Positions 1-11,911 of a stretch of 64,000 nt of DNA are shown in pieces; within the stretch, counting starts at the first letter, position 1; each line of letters starts with the position of its first letter. Source of the stretch: Halocafeteria seosinensis (Eukaryota; Sar; Bigyra; Bicosoecida); contig LVLI01000295.1 of NCBI GenBank assembly GCA_001687465.1, positions 237,925 through 301,924 of the forward strand, read 5' to 3'. Position numbers and translations under genes: made by a program. Under the pieces are notes generated by a model. The model was given only the letters and a program-made list of their open reading frames with translations, made no database searches and was not told the origin of the DNA.

Positions 1-3000
1 GGTGTGATCACGAGTCGCGCAGTATTTCCAAGATATTCGTAGCCATACCTAAAATGAGTGTTAGTTTGTTTAACAAGGCAATCGTCAATCGCATTGTCCC
101 AATAGTACCTTAACTGCCGTGTCCATTCAAAATCCGTTAGCGAAGATACCTTCTTATGAACCATGGTCTCTACGACATCCCTTCCATGGACATCCAAGAC
201 AACGAGGGAACCAAGAAGTTCACGCTGGAGAGTTGTGAGCTCTCCTCTAACGAGCTGGACCATAGCGTCGATCTGTTTTACAAGAAAATTGTAGAAATCT
301 TGCACTCTTTCGATAGCCTCTTCATTGCTCTCCAAAGCACGGGTTACCCCCGCAGTCCATTGAATTTGGTCAATTAGCAGCACTACCATAGAGGGATAGC
401 TGAGTAGCCATTCTTTGCGGTGGATAGAGCCTTCAGTATCATCGGGGTATTCAAGTAGAGCCTTTTTCGAAATGTCATAAAGCGACTTCCGCATCATCCT
501 TTCGATGTCACTAAGCCACCCTTCAACGTTCCCCTCAGCGACAATTGGTTCGCTGAACGGTACACGTTCACCTTCATTAGAGACCATTGCAAACATAGTG
601 TTCTCAGTATCGTCGTCTGCATTTCCAAACTCGAGTTCAATGATATTATCAAAGCACTTATTCAAATGAGGTTGGACTGCTTGAGGATTTCGTGTATCAC
701 TCAGAATCGCAAGTAATTCGTCATTAGAAAGGAAATAGAACCTAGCAAATGCACTGCGTTTCGTCTCGAGATAGTCTTCAAGACCCTTCTGAATTTGGTC
801 CAGCTGTTCGTTACAGTGTTGAAGCAATATCAAAACATCGTCTTCATTAGCGACGGCATCGATGACACGGGGAGAACTGTGAGTACGCTGCATTAAGTCC
901 TTCCATTTTCTATCGACGGTAAAGAATTTGGTAGACTCATCGGGCAGCTGCCGCTGAATGTCTTCGGCACTGAATATGGTCTCGAGATACATCCAATTGC
1001 CTTGACAAGTTAGCCATTCGTCCAGAGTTTCCGCCAAAAGTCCCAATTTCCGGTTCCAAGATTCCACTTCTTCTCTGACCCCTTCAATATACCGTGAGCC
1101 AAGCATACTCTGCAAAGACATTTGACTATCTTCTAACTGAGCAGTGATGTCATCCACGCCACCGAGAATGTAGGCGTTAGAATCTTCCCGATACTTCTTC
1201 ACGTAAAACTCCAAATCTTCCCAGATCTTACGGATACTATCAACACCCGACTCCAGGGATGCTTCGCCGCTGGCGGTCCCAGATATCGTTGACACAGCGT
1301 CTCGGTACTTCAAAACACCCATTCCTTCAAGGTCGGATAGAGTCTGCTTCGATAGACGATCCGGGGAGAATGGGTAGCCAAGGGATTCATACAGTTGCTG
1401 CCAGTGCCTCTCTTTCAAGTTTTCATTTGATAAATCTTCTATCACCGGTAATTTGGATTTGAAGTCTTGGACTTCCTCTTTCAGCTGCTTACTAACGTCA
1501 TTCCGCATTTCTTTGTCAAGCATTGTACCCTTCTTGAAAGCATTGTTAGTTTCTTCCACCACGCTCTTACCATCCACGTTCGCCCAAGGAGAGTTCTCCC
1601 ATTCGTCGCGGCACTTTCGGAAATGATCCAATTGTTGCCAAACATCCTGAACAACATTGAAGCGATCACGCGTTTGCTCCAAATCTTTAAAGTCGTATTC
1701 AGGCATGCTAAATAAATTGTGCCAGTGCTTAAACTGTTCTGCTTGCTGTTCAAAGGAGCTAAGTTGTGATTTCAGCGGTTCCAGCGACTCCAACACGGCT
1801 TCCGGGTCTTGAGAAGCATCAACGAAAATGCCCTGTCGTAGTTTATTCCCGAGTTCCTTTACTTGACCGTTCATGCGAAGCTTTTGGGAGTCTAGCTGTT
1901 CCTTCATATAAGGCATCTTATTTTCCTTGTAATTCTTACTCTCTAGTTGCTGATGCGAGTACTTCTCTTGAGACTCTCGTAATTCATCCAGTTTCATGGA
2001 ATCCTGCAAGGAGACCTTCACTTGATGACTCTGTAGCAGTTTAAACATCCCCTCGGCAGCTTCTGCTTGACGAAGTAGATACGGTTCTTTGGAGGCGATC
2101 TCCTGGGTCTTCTCAACGTAGGCTGCGAAATCCTCGAGAGTGTCGGGCCTGGCCTCCAGAGTTTTGATATGCTGATTGAACTCCTGTAGCGTTGTGTTAA
2201 CACGGTCTATAGCCATATTCAGTACCTGAGTTTTCAAATTCTCCCACGCTTCGGAAACAACTGGTTCAAGCTCCAATTGAAGCGGCCTACCATCAACGAA
2301 AAGACACCCGCACACAGCTTGCGATCTTATATCGGATACAGCGTTATCCCAGGTGCGTATTTTCGACATTTCAGCAGCAAGAATTTCCAAACCACTGTTT
2401 TCCGAAGACTCATGCTCCTCATCCTCTCCTTGCAGACGTTCTTCAGCTTCTTGCGTCTGTTTAGCCAGCTTTTCAAAGTAATGGGGATCTCCATACTGCT
2501 TAAATTCCCATACAGGTCGAACTGCTTGGAAACTCTCCAGAGATGCATGTTCTTGTGCGGCATGGAAGTCCGACCAAAATTTCTCCTCAATGTTGTCAAG
2601 AGCAGTCTGGAAGTGGTTGCTTTCTCTAAGTAACTGATCAACACCAGGAGCACCGAGTTTTTGGTGCCTGGCGGAGCTGTCTCCTTGACGTAACAGTTGT
2701 ACAGCGAAGGGTTTAAATTGTTGCGCATGCAGGATCCTGGGAGTATTGCAGCATATGCGGAAAGTTTCGTTCACAATTGTCTGCATCATGCTCGAAAACT
2801 CTTCCCGAGGTGGTTCGAAGGCCGTGCCGGAATCATCAAACTTGATGCAGGTATGGAAACATCCTGTCTTCTTTCTCGCGTCGTCACTCTTGTAATGGAG
2901 ACCATCCTGGTACAAGCTCTCAAACTCGTTGATGACCATCAGCATTAGCGTCTCAACACAAATGTAGTCAACAGTGCGGATAAAGTGTCCAAGTAGCTGC

Positions 3001-4438
3001 TCTTCAAACGAAGCTTGACGCAGAGCCTGTAGTTTCTCCATTTTCTCTCTCTTTACTTCTTGCATGCTCTTCGTCTTGCTGTTCACGGCATAGGCAGCGT
3101 TATCTGTTCCTTCGTCATCTTCGTTATCGTGTGCTCGCTTCGTCACATCTTCGCACACTACGCGAACAGCGTCCTGTATTTTTGCCAAAGACGCTTCTAA
3201 TTGTCCCGCTGCAGTGTTCTGAGTAGCTTCCTGAGCTTCCAGGAACTCTTCGACGGTGTATCTCCAGTTATTAGTATCCAATAGGCGAATATTGTTCTGC
3301 AATGTATACGAAAACAAGTTCCGGTGGACGCGGAGCGAAGTCTAGGAAAGGGGAAACTATTCATGTCTTACCTTCATATCAGCAGTAATTGAGCAGATCT
3401 TTCGCATGCTTTTACGGAAAGCCGGCGCCACATGGAACAGATTTTTTCCAATCTTTGCACGCCTCCTCTTAAATCGACTATGCCGAGCGTAAGCTGTCCA
3501 AAAGTCAAACGTTTTCCTAACCAGGAATGTGCGAAAGAAAGGGATGCTACTGATGACCGAAAATATAGAACTAAACCTCATCCACTCTGACAGTGTAAGA
3601 AACTCGCTAGGCTCTCCTGGACAAACATGCACAACCCCTTTACTTGACATCGTGAAATGTTCCGGGTTCACGTCACTCTCATCCACTACGACCAGAGAGT
3701 ATGGCTGGAAACGCCGCGTATCAGCGTAATTTAGGTGCACGAACTTTACGGGACAGTTGTTTCCATGTCGAACGAAAAATGCAATTGCATCCTCCCCTGT
3801 TCGCAATTGCGAAACAATATCAGAATAGGTAAGCGTAGAGATGTTCTGTGCTTCTGGTGGTCTCGCAGCGGAGCTTTTCGTTTCCAAGGCTTGCTTGCCA
3901 GATTGAAATCCTTGAGCAGTAGCAAAGCGCTGATTGGTCGCAGATGGCAGTTGTACTCTCGGAGGACTGTCATTTTCACTCATCATGGAGCTTTTATCTT
4001 CCGGGTAGTGGCTGCGAGGACTAGCGGTGTCTCGAGCTGTCGTCTTGCCAGTAGTACGTTGGCGTTTCGAATGCAGTGATCGCTTGGGAACGGAAGGTTG
4101 CAGATCGAAATGGTCCAGTTCGTGACTATCAAAGCGGAAAATATCGCGTTTATGCTCTGTTCCTCCCCCGGTTCCGAGAGCGCCTCTAAGAGACGCGATC
4201 TCTAGTCCATTATTCCGAGCATGATCGTGCTTTCCTTCGCCGGCGCCAAGATGGGTTCTCCCAGTCTGCAGGACACAAACGTTCACGTCCGTCAGTCAAC
4301 CCACGAAGCTATAGTCAAAGTACTCAATAATAGATAAAGAAGAGAAATACACAAAACTACGCCCACAATAACGCTAATAAGGCTGAAGACACTTACGTAG
4401 GACCTAACGGTCGCTGAGTTTTTTCGCGAATGGCTCAT
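1..4438 (-). CDS. Axonemal dynein heavy chain, N-terminal part (runs off left edge)
   Basis: Motor subunit of a flagellar dynein arm. Exons read on the minus strand: 4438-4397 (starts MSHSRKNSATVRSY), 4265-3372, and 3296 to the window edge, all phase 0, giving about 1,410 residues. Exon 2 holds the block FTMSSKGVVHVCPGEPSEF followed by a basic helix around FFRTFLVRKTFDFW, the N-terminal signature of single-headed inner-arm heavy chains (DNAH1/3/6/7/12 group). Exon 3 carries the tail and linker, including IRTWDNAVSDIRSQAVCG and LTDFEWTRQLRYYW, and stops at YGYEYLGNTARLVITP, the start of AAA1. The P-loop and the rest of the ring lie outside the window. The large exon is open without a stop for almost 3.3 kb. 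Divergent from the gene at 5082. The family call is firm; the subtype within inner-arm dyneins is inferred. Confidence 0.93.
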
Positions 4439-5081
4439 TTTTCTTTTCCTCTTTCTTTGTGTTCCACGGGACGGCGCTCGTGCCAACACGACGATAAGCA
4501 AGATTAAACCTCTTGCTATGTGCCCACTCACCCAATCACGGGCACTGTGTAGGGGTCAATAGGCAGAAGATGCTGCCGTTCCAGCTCCACAAGCTTGTGA
4601 AGGGGACCGCTGTTGTCTTCTGCCACAGACAGACAGAGAGAAAAGACACAATCAAAGAATACCCTCTTTCCCCTAGAGAGAACAAAACAATGAGCCTTAC
4701 TGTCTTTGGGTATCATCCATACAGAGGCCTGATATTGCGCATTACTTCCACTTCAACGAATAGATCCGGGCTGCCAGCCCGGATTGCCCCGGGCTGGAAG
4801 TACGATACAATGATGAAGCTTGATGCAAAGTCAAAATGTCCTTTCCGATTCAACAAGTTTGTTCCATAGAATTGATGCACTCATAGCAGAGGTGGAAAGT
4901 GTCTGTTTTGTGCGCGATACTGGAGGGGAGGAACATGGGGTGTCGAGCAGCAGGGTGTTGGCAACTCGGCGTTTGGCATACGGTTCACATTGGTTCTTTG
5001 CTTGGTGCTCAACGTAACCAGTGACCTTTTCTCTTACAACTGGTGCCTCCAGAAATCCACCTTCAGAAACTGACAAGCAAG
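4439..5081. promoter_or_regulatory. Divergent intergenic/promoter region
   Basis: About 640 bp between the dynein start codon (minus) and the start of the next plus-strand gene, so it must contain both promoters and 5' UTRs. Small overlapping open frames here have no recognisable protein character. No conserved motif could be identified by eye. Confidence 0.4.
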
Positions 5082-6125
5082 ATGAGTAAGCGACCCAACA
5101 CAGTAAGAAATCCCATTACGGGAGATTCCTATACGTTTGACCCATGCCATGAGAGGAAAATGGCGCCTCAGAAATTCGAGTCATCTACAATGGCAGTAAA
5201 AAACATACTGAACTGGAGTTACATTGATGCTAGTTTGCACGAGAGTAAAAGTGTGGTTTCTGACAGTTCGGAGCCTTCCATGCCGAAGAAACCTGCAGGA
5301 TATGCCGACGTGCCTCGTTGCAGAACAGCATCTGAACTATACAACAAGAGACAGGAGCAACGTAAACGTGAGGCCACAGCACGTCTTATGGACCACCCAT
5401 TTAATGGAATACACTCTTCATCTATACCCTCCTTTAAAGATCGCTTCGAGAAAGAGAAACGACTATGGTTTGAAGAAGCCAGTGACAGTTCACCGCAGCA
5501 TGATCCTGTCTATGATAACAGTTTTCAATCTTCAGAGCGGCAGGTGAAAGCACTGCGTAGAAAGAAGTACGATTTGGCGAAACCTCCAGGGCAATCGGAC
5601 ATGTGGGATGAAAAAAATATGCATTCGCGACCTGTGAAACGCCCCTACACAACAAGGCTGAGAGACTCCGAAGTATATCACATCGCCCGGAGGAATAAAG
5701 AGCAAGGAGTCAGCGGGGACAACAGCATCTATTGGTTTCAAACAGTCGCCTACACGAAGCCTTTGTACTCCAGTTTCACCAAAGATAAAGTATTTCCAGG
5801 GTCAAAACCATTTTCATTAGACGGGTCAAGTAAATGCTTTCACCAGTCAAGAGATTCTCTCAGTCAGAGTGCCCCGCGGCGGCAAGGGGAAAAATTGCAA
5901 TCGGCTCCGGAGCGCACAAAGCGTTCTCAGCTGTATCCGTCATCGGCTTCCATTACTACAACAACTTTGACGCCTAGGGTGATACCACAAAACATCCGTA
6001 GCCCCGTATCTCCTCAGCGCCAACATACACCATCATCATCATACTTAATGCATTCGCCACTAAAAGCTCCAACTGGTGGTGGAAGAGTCGTCGCGGTGAA
6101 ATCAACTTGGTTCCCGAGAAGATGA
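5082..6125 (+). CDS. Hypothetical basic protein, possibly flagellar
   Basis: Single-exon frame of 347 residues. I chose the ATG at 5082 (MSKRPNTVRNPITGDSYTF); an in-frame ATG 13 codons upstream at 5043 is possible. The protein is rich in Ser, Arg, Lys and Pro, with no membrane segment or signal peptide, and its C-terminal third looks disordered (many S/P/Q). The opening block with NPITGDSY and several short Tyr/Trp-containing motifs (IYWFQTVAYTKPLY) recall microtubule-associated flagellar proteins, but I do not recognise a family. Its head-to-head arrangement with a dynein heavy chain is compatible with co-expression in flagellum assembly; that is inference from position only. Confidence 0.7.
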   Translation: MSKRPNTVRNPITGDSYTFDPCHERKMAPQKFESSTMAVKNILNWSYIDASLHESKSVVSDSSEPSMPKKPAGYADVPRCRTASELYNKRQEQRKREATARLMDHPFNGIHSSSIPSFKDRFEKEKRLWFEEASDSSPQHDPVYDNSFQSSERQVKALRRKKYDLAKPPGQSDMWDEKNMHSRPVKRPYTTRLRDSEVYHIARRNKEQGVSGDNSIYWFQTVAYTKPLYSSFTKDKVFPGSKPFSLDGSSKCFHQSRDSLSQSAPRRQGEKLQSAPERTKRSQLYPSSASITTTTLTPRVIPQNIRSPVSPQRQHTPSSSYLMHSPLKAPTGGGRVVAVKSTWFPRR

Positions 6126-6330
6126 GAGTTACAGCTTGTTCTAAACAAACTAAAACGCGTCACGTGGACGAAACGGTGAACAACGTTTTGCTGGGGACCA
6201 AGCCAATTCTAAACAGCCTGAAATACTTTAGAAGCGCTGGAAAAGCAGCGGCTGTTCGTGTTTTATCCCCCGAGGCCTGATAGGCTTCCGAGAGAGAAGG
6301 TGTAGTTGCTTATTTAGAAATTATTGAACG

Positions 6331-7413
6331 TCATGTGTCTTTCTCACGCATCCGCTTGTACTTTGGCACAAAGTCCCGACCGCAATAGTGTCCTAGATAC
6401 GTGCCATGGATGACATCCAAATATATTGTGGGGAATCCAAAGTTAACCTGTCATAACTAACGATCACGCCATGAGAGATACATAAACGTCTGAGCAGACG
6501 CCATCACAGCACTCACATTGAAGTATTCGTGGTGAATATCATGATCCTTTGTATTATAAATGTTCGGGATTTCGAAATGAATTCCACAGTGATCAAGAAT
6601 ACCTGCGCAGATAGATGTAAACTTCTTGTCAAACAGTCAGAGAGGGCTGGCAAGCCGTCACTCTATGGTTATTACCTGTCACCCCCATAATCGCCATGTA
6701 CAGAACGAACACCGAGTAATGTTGACTATACAAAAATGGCGGGCTCCATAGAATGCACTGGTAGCCAAAGCTTTCCAACGGGTGAATAAAGAGATCATCA
6801 AATGGAGCTGGCGAGGTATAATAATGGTGAAATTTGTGGAAGCGTCGGTAACAGGGTCGCGTGTGCATCATTACATGCCAATAGTATTCAACGACACTCT
6901 CTGCATCCAATTCAGCATACGAATTAGAACTGGTAAAAACATCGAAACCCTGTTAATCTCCTACATACCGTGAATAACAGTAAAGATAGTCAAACCAAGA
7001 ATCCACAAAACATTATACATCAGACTCTGGTGGGAATCCAGCTCAAAGTAAACCCGGCTCTTCTCGGCCAATATGCAGTATACTGTCACCCCAGCAAAGC
7101 AGCACGACATAAACAAGTTTATCGTCGCAAACAAATTATGTTTTGGATGTCTGTCGCTCTTATGATGGCCAGTGTCTCCTCGAAGCAATTCCTTGGCCAA
7201 TGCAATCACCGGTATTATATCTTCATCCGGCTCTTTCAGGGCACTATGGTCGTTCGGCTGGTTCTTCCACTGCTTAATACTTGTGTCTTTGCTTCCTTTC
7301 GATTTGTGGCGTATACTAGGCTCGAAATACGCCTTCCATAGCGTATAGGACAGACTTGTATACCCTGTGAACAGCGCTACAAATGCCACTGTGCCTCCTA
7401 CAGCTGGCTCCAT
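6331..7413 (-). CDS. Fatty acid hydroxylase / sterol desaturase superfamily protein
   Basis: Four exons on the minus strand: 7413-6969, 6900-6676, 6602-6517 and 6447-6331, giving 290 residues. All three di-iron histidine boxes are intact and become contiguous only after splicing: HVMMH in exon 2, FHKFHH just after it, and HDIHHEYFN at the end of exon 3, followed by the family-typical FGFPTIYLDVIHGTY in exon 4. An N-terminal hydrophobic segment (about residues 8-28) and a stretch around residues 95-145 are membrane-spanning, so it is an integral, probably ER, oxidase using O2 to hydroxylate a lipid or sterol C4-methyl group. The box-1 Arg usually following the first His is Val here. The substrate cannot be read from sequence. 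Tail-to-tail with the gene at 5082. Confidence 0.9.
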
Positions 7414-7748
7414 TGTCTATCGCAAAGCCGAGGAAGAGTTTCGAACTGAGAGAGCTACATACTCACCAACACATGCACTTACACTAGCTTTTTAGCGTAG
7501 TATACACGCTCAATCGAGATGGAGCGAAAAGATTGTTGTGTCGGATCGCTGGATCTTGCAGAATCCACAGCAGGAGCAGTCCTAGCTAGCCTTAGTGTAG
7601 AGTATTCCACAGATTGGGGTTGTTCAGTTTCAATCAATCGAAGTTTGCGTTCGTCTCTTGATTGACTGGGAAGAGTGTTTTGTGTGTGTGTGTGTCGCTT
7701 GCTATCTACTTCTAAAGTGGCTGTATTGAAACTTACCTCCAGAAAAAG
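7414..7748. promoter_or_regulatory. Divergent promoter region with a short GT repeat
   Basis: About 335 bp between the start codons of the fatty acid hydroxylase (minus) and 6PGDH (plus). It carries a (GT)n run at about 7680-7694, roughly 55 bp before the 6PGDH ATG. No other element is evident. Confidence 0.4.
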
Positions 7749-9646
7749 ATGGCTGATGATAGCGCTCCTGTACCACAAGTCGGTCTCTTTGGTTTGGCCA
7801 CGATGGGCCAGAATCTGGCACTGAATATTGCGCAACACTTTGGGCCGATCGCTGTGTGCAATCGATCGCCAGCCAAGGTAGGGAATTCGCTACAGAACTA
7901 AACTGGCTCAGCCGAGATTATCCATATTCGCTACGAACTATGCAGGTCGATGAATGCGTGGAACGTGCGAACAAGGAAGGAAATCTTCCCGTGCAAGGAT
8001 TCAAAGAGGTACGGAAGACACGATGGAGGCATCTGCGTCCCACATTCGGTATGGTGACTTTACGGCGATTTCCAGGTGGAAGAATTCATCCAGTCTTTGG
8101 CGAAGCCGCGGAAGATCATTGTTCTAGTCAAAGCGGGCAAGCCCGTCGATGACACTATTCAGTCGTTCTTACCCTACTTAGAGGTGGGTTGGGTTCTCTC
8201 GCCTTCGAGCTTTATTCATCTAACATACTCGTCTCCTGATGACAGAAGGGGGATATCGTTATTGATGGAGGAAACGAATGGTATCCAGAGAGTGTCCGAC
8301 GAGGTGATGAATTGTTGGAAAAGAGTAAGTGCAACAGATATGACAGTTGATTACCTTCCCTCCAGTCATTCCTTGCCTGGTGGTGTACAGATATTCTGTT
8401 TGTTGGAATGGGGGTCTCCGGAGGTGAGGAGGGTGCTCGCAATGGACCCTCGCTGATGCCAGGCTGCCGAAAAGAAGCGTACGATGAAATATCTCCCATC
8501 TTAACGAAAATTGCGGCAAGAGCTGATGACGGAACACCCTGTGTTACACACCTTGGAGACGTGGGCTCGGGAAACTACGTAAAGATGGTTCACAATGGAA
8601 TCGAGTATGCGGATATGCAATTAATTGCGGAAGCGTATGACATTTTGAAAAAGGTAAGTGTTATGTGTTTATTAAGTAGTATAGTCTTGACTGATTCATT
8701 TGAACATTTTCCACGCTCAGGTGGGAGGTATGTCAAACGAGGAACTGAGCAAAGTCTTCGGCAACTACAATACAACCGAGTTAGAGAGTTTCTTGATAGA
8801 AATTACTGGTAAAATCTTTGCAAAGAAGGATGATGAGGTACGCTGCACTGAACGAACGACTTTAATTTGCTCAGTCCTAGACCTTGACCTCTGGTAGCGC
8901 ACAGACTGGAGAGGGGTACCTGGTGGACAAAATCTTAGATAAGACTGGGATGAAAGGCACAGGAACATGGACGGTTAGAGAGGCTGCGGGCCGGGCAGTC
9001 CCTGCACCCGTTATCGCGGCGGCATTAGACGCGCGATACATGTCGGCAAACAAGGACGAGCGAAAGGCTGCATCCAAAGTTCTGAACGGTCCAGTCGATC
9101 TCCCCAATGTGAACAAGGAACAACTAGTCAATGACTTGAAGGATGCCTTGTATGCTGCAAAGATATGTTGCTATGCCCAAGGGATGAATATCATTAAGTA
9201 CGTAAACGAATATCTGCTCTGTAAACGCTGTATTTGTCTTAGGGAGGCGGGTTCGCTGCAGGGCTGGTTCCAAGGAAGAGAAATGGAATGTAAATTTAGG
9301 GGAATGTGCCAAAATATGGAGGGGAGGATGTATTATTCGCGCAAGGCTCCTCAACAATATTTCCTCAGCTTACGAACGGAACCATACTCTTGAAAATCTT
9401 TTGGTTGACCCTAATTTTGCCGAGGAACTCAACAAGCGACAGACTGCTTGGAGGCGCATCGTATCTCTAGCTGTGGCAGCCGGTATCCCAGCTCCAGCGT
9501 TCTCCGCTGCACTGAATTACTTTGACTCTTACCGATTAGGTCGGTTACCGTCTAACTTGATTCAGGCTCAGCGAGACTTCTTTGGCGCGCATACGTTCGA
9601 GCGTACTGACAAAGATGGTACCTTCCACGCCACTTGGCAGGCGTAA
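7749..9646 (+). CDS. gnd: 6-phosphogluconate dehydrogenase, decarboxylating
   Basis: Oxidises and decarboxylates 6-phosphogluconate to ribulose 5-phosphate with NADP, the third step of the oxidative pentose phosphate pathway; its product feeds ribose phosphate to PRPP synthesis. Eight exons: 7749-7877, 7946-8008, 8076-8183, 8246-8324, 8391-8653, 8721-8837, 8905-9197, 9262-9646; all junction phases agree and the product is 478 residues, the normal length. Visible: Rossmann dinucleotide motif [12 protein letters not shown] at residues 11-22, [20 protein letters not shown], the catalytic KMVHNGIEY, signature [13 protein letters not shown], and the C-terminal [17 protein letters not shown]. Exon 8 must begin at the GGCTGG after the CTGCAG at 9256-9261 to keep the conserved [10 protein letters not shown] block in frame. 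No targeting peptide, so probably cytosolic. Confidence 0.97.
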
Positions 9647-9709
9647 TCATGTTTACTATTGCTCAATAAACTTCCATCCAGAGGCGTCAGAAGTCGCACC
9701 TTCTATCTT

Positions 9710-11509
9710 CTATGTACTCTGTGTAGTAATACCAGTTTCAGGTTGCTGAGACGTCGCCGTGGAAGAGTCAGTGGTCGGTCCCCACCACGATAGAATGCTC
9801 GATCCTATACTTGATCGCGCACTGTCCAGTATGCCCCGTGAGCTCCCATCGTCCACCTCGCTGGCGCTCGTAACACTGCGTGACTCCGTGTCTGCCACTG
9901 AAGCGGCATTCTCTTCTGGGCCAATTCCCAAAGTGTTTACCGCCGTGTCTCGTACAGTGTACCTTGCCAGTGCGGACCATCCGACCCCTTTAAGATGATA
10001 CATTGCTAGCGCACTGTTTCCTGCTGCGGTTAGTCCTTCATTCGCTGCAGCGGCGTAGGCAGAGCCGTACCTGTGCTGTACATAATCAGTAGTTGCGGAT
10101 GCTGTTGAAGAGCCCACTCGTTTGGCCCCCACTTCCATTGCATCCCACAGTTCTGAGAAGGCTACAAGACTAGCTGCGCCAATTTTCCTGAAATTCCTAC
10201 CGGTAGCCGAAGATGCTGCGGGCTCACATATTTGGAAGTACACATGCACAAGTACTACGTATGATCTGATACAAAACAATGACTTACTGGCAGAAGAGAG
10301 TTGCTTGCCGTACTCCGTTTGTGCGACAGCGCCACTAAGCTGCTTTCCAAGCACACTTGAAACGTATGTTACTCCATGTACAAGGCCCGAACTAACAGCC
10401 ACTGCCGAAGAAGTTACCGCCCTGGCTGTGGTCAAGTGATTCTTGGCAGATTCCGAGATCTCAAGGTCGCTATCGCACCGGTTCGTTCGACGTTTCAAAA
10501 CGTCGCCCGCCCTGAACATTGAAATAATTGCAACATTTTGTCAATTCAAGTTTCGGGGATACTATTAGCACTTACCAAGAGATGGCTCTTGCCGTGTAGT
10601 CCGCGCCACTTACGATCCCGGTAGCAGTCACTCTACTGGCTGAAGATAAGGCAGAAACCACGTAGTCCGTCCAATGAGTGGGATCTGCTTCACTGGTAGC
10701 TGCGGACTCCGTGGAACCACTCTCGATAGACCTAGCTTCTTCTGCTACCTCGGGAGGAACTTCAATTGGCCCCTCTTCCCGATCACGGAGAGTGGCATAC
10801 GCTCTGAGGAAAAACTCCAGTTGCTTAATTTTGATAGAAGAAGTCTTTTCATTAAGCTGCATCGTAAAACTATGTTGATGATCCGCAGGCATTATATAGG
10901 TACGATGGCCATCCTCTTCGACCCCGCAGTTCATTATAGGCTGGCCAACTAGAGGGTAGCTGAAGTCTTCAATCATCAAAAAAACCAGCGGTTTACCCTG
11001 TTCGTCGGGAGTTTTTATTATATTCATCTCTCCGAACGCCTCCGGTCGTATGGTCCCATCTGTCGAAACAGACTGAATAAACACCTGCAGCGCAAAATTA
11101 AAGAAAATGCTATAAGTGCCGTGCCACCTGTTAAAGTGTTTTTTCATGGACGCCTTCTCACCTTTGACAAGAGAAACAAGCGTCGTGCCTCTACACTGCA
11201 GTCATCTTTGGGGTTAGTTTCGCTCCGTTTGTTCGTCGATTTCTTTCTCCTCGTAGGTGGTAGAGGCTTCTTTTGCAGCTTCTGCGCTTCCCCAGCATCG
11301 TTATCTGCCGGCTGCGCTAGAGATGTTCCGGAGGCCACTCCCGGTTGTCTTTGAGACTTGTCACTAATTGCATCTGGTTCGTTCCTTTGTACGGAACCTC
11401 CATTTACGTCCGCCTGAGCGCTCTGGTATGAACTATGGCGAGGAGGAGGAGCAACCACAGCCGAGGTACCCGCAGCAGTGGCGTCGCTCTCCGAGCTGCT
11501 GCTTGCCAT
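9710..11509 (-). CDS. Senescence-domain protein (plant ERD7 / spartin-like)
   Basis: Four exons on the minus strand: 11509-11162, 11084-10576, 10511-10288, 10215-9710, giving 528 residues. The C-terminal half (about residues 290-440) is a senescence domain: Ala/Gly/Ser-rich helices with AFSELWDAMEVGAKRVGSST and YVQHRYGSAYAAAANEGL, close in layout to plant ERD7/SENESCENCE-associated proteins and animal spartin, which bind lipid droplets and other membranes. Residues ~117-225 form the family's N-terminal beta-rich domain. The first ~115 residues and the last ~70 are low-complexity Ser/Thr-rich. The last intron (72 nt) is stop-free and a multiple of three, so an unspliced product 24 residues longer is possible. 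Start: ATG at 11509; no better upstream ATG. Ends 63 bp from the convergent 6PGDH stop. Confidence 0.85.
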
Positions 11510-11911
11510 TTGACTGCTCGACAATACCTGATGCGGGACAAATCAAATACGCATTTCCTCCTTCTCTTCCAATGCGAACCTGGCAATACACTATATATAT
11601 ATGGGTGGGAAAACAAGACAGAAAATTTCTTCAGATGCTTAAGTTGAAGTTGGCCAGCGATATTCAAAGCAGGGAAAATTCTAGAATTTCTAGGCTAGGT
11701 TCGTTGCACGTAATTCTCATTAGGCGGAGAATAGCATTTATTCGAATAGTTACAACTTTTGTAGCCGATTGGGGATCTACAGTTGTACCGCTACCCTCAG
11801 AGCTGAGTTCCCAGTCCGCAACCGTGGTCCGTTCTACTGGTTATAGAATTGTAAATGCAAGCATGAGTATTAAAATTGCTAACTATCAGAGAAACTTAGG
11901 CTCAAATCTCA
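11510..11911. other. Intergenic, no gene seen
   Basis: About 400 bp between the senescence-protein start and the stop of the next minus-strand gene. It must hold the promoter of the former and the 3' UTR of the latter. It is AT-richer than its surroundings, with a short (TA)n run near 11593-11602. Confidence 0.4.

Noticed and set aside
7680-7694. (GT)n run before the 6PGDH gene as a possible regulatory element.
   Set aside because: Simple repeats of this length are common; a similar run forms part of the MITE-like ends and no function can be read from it.
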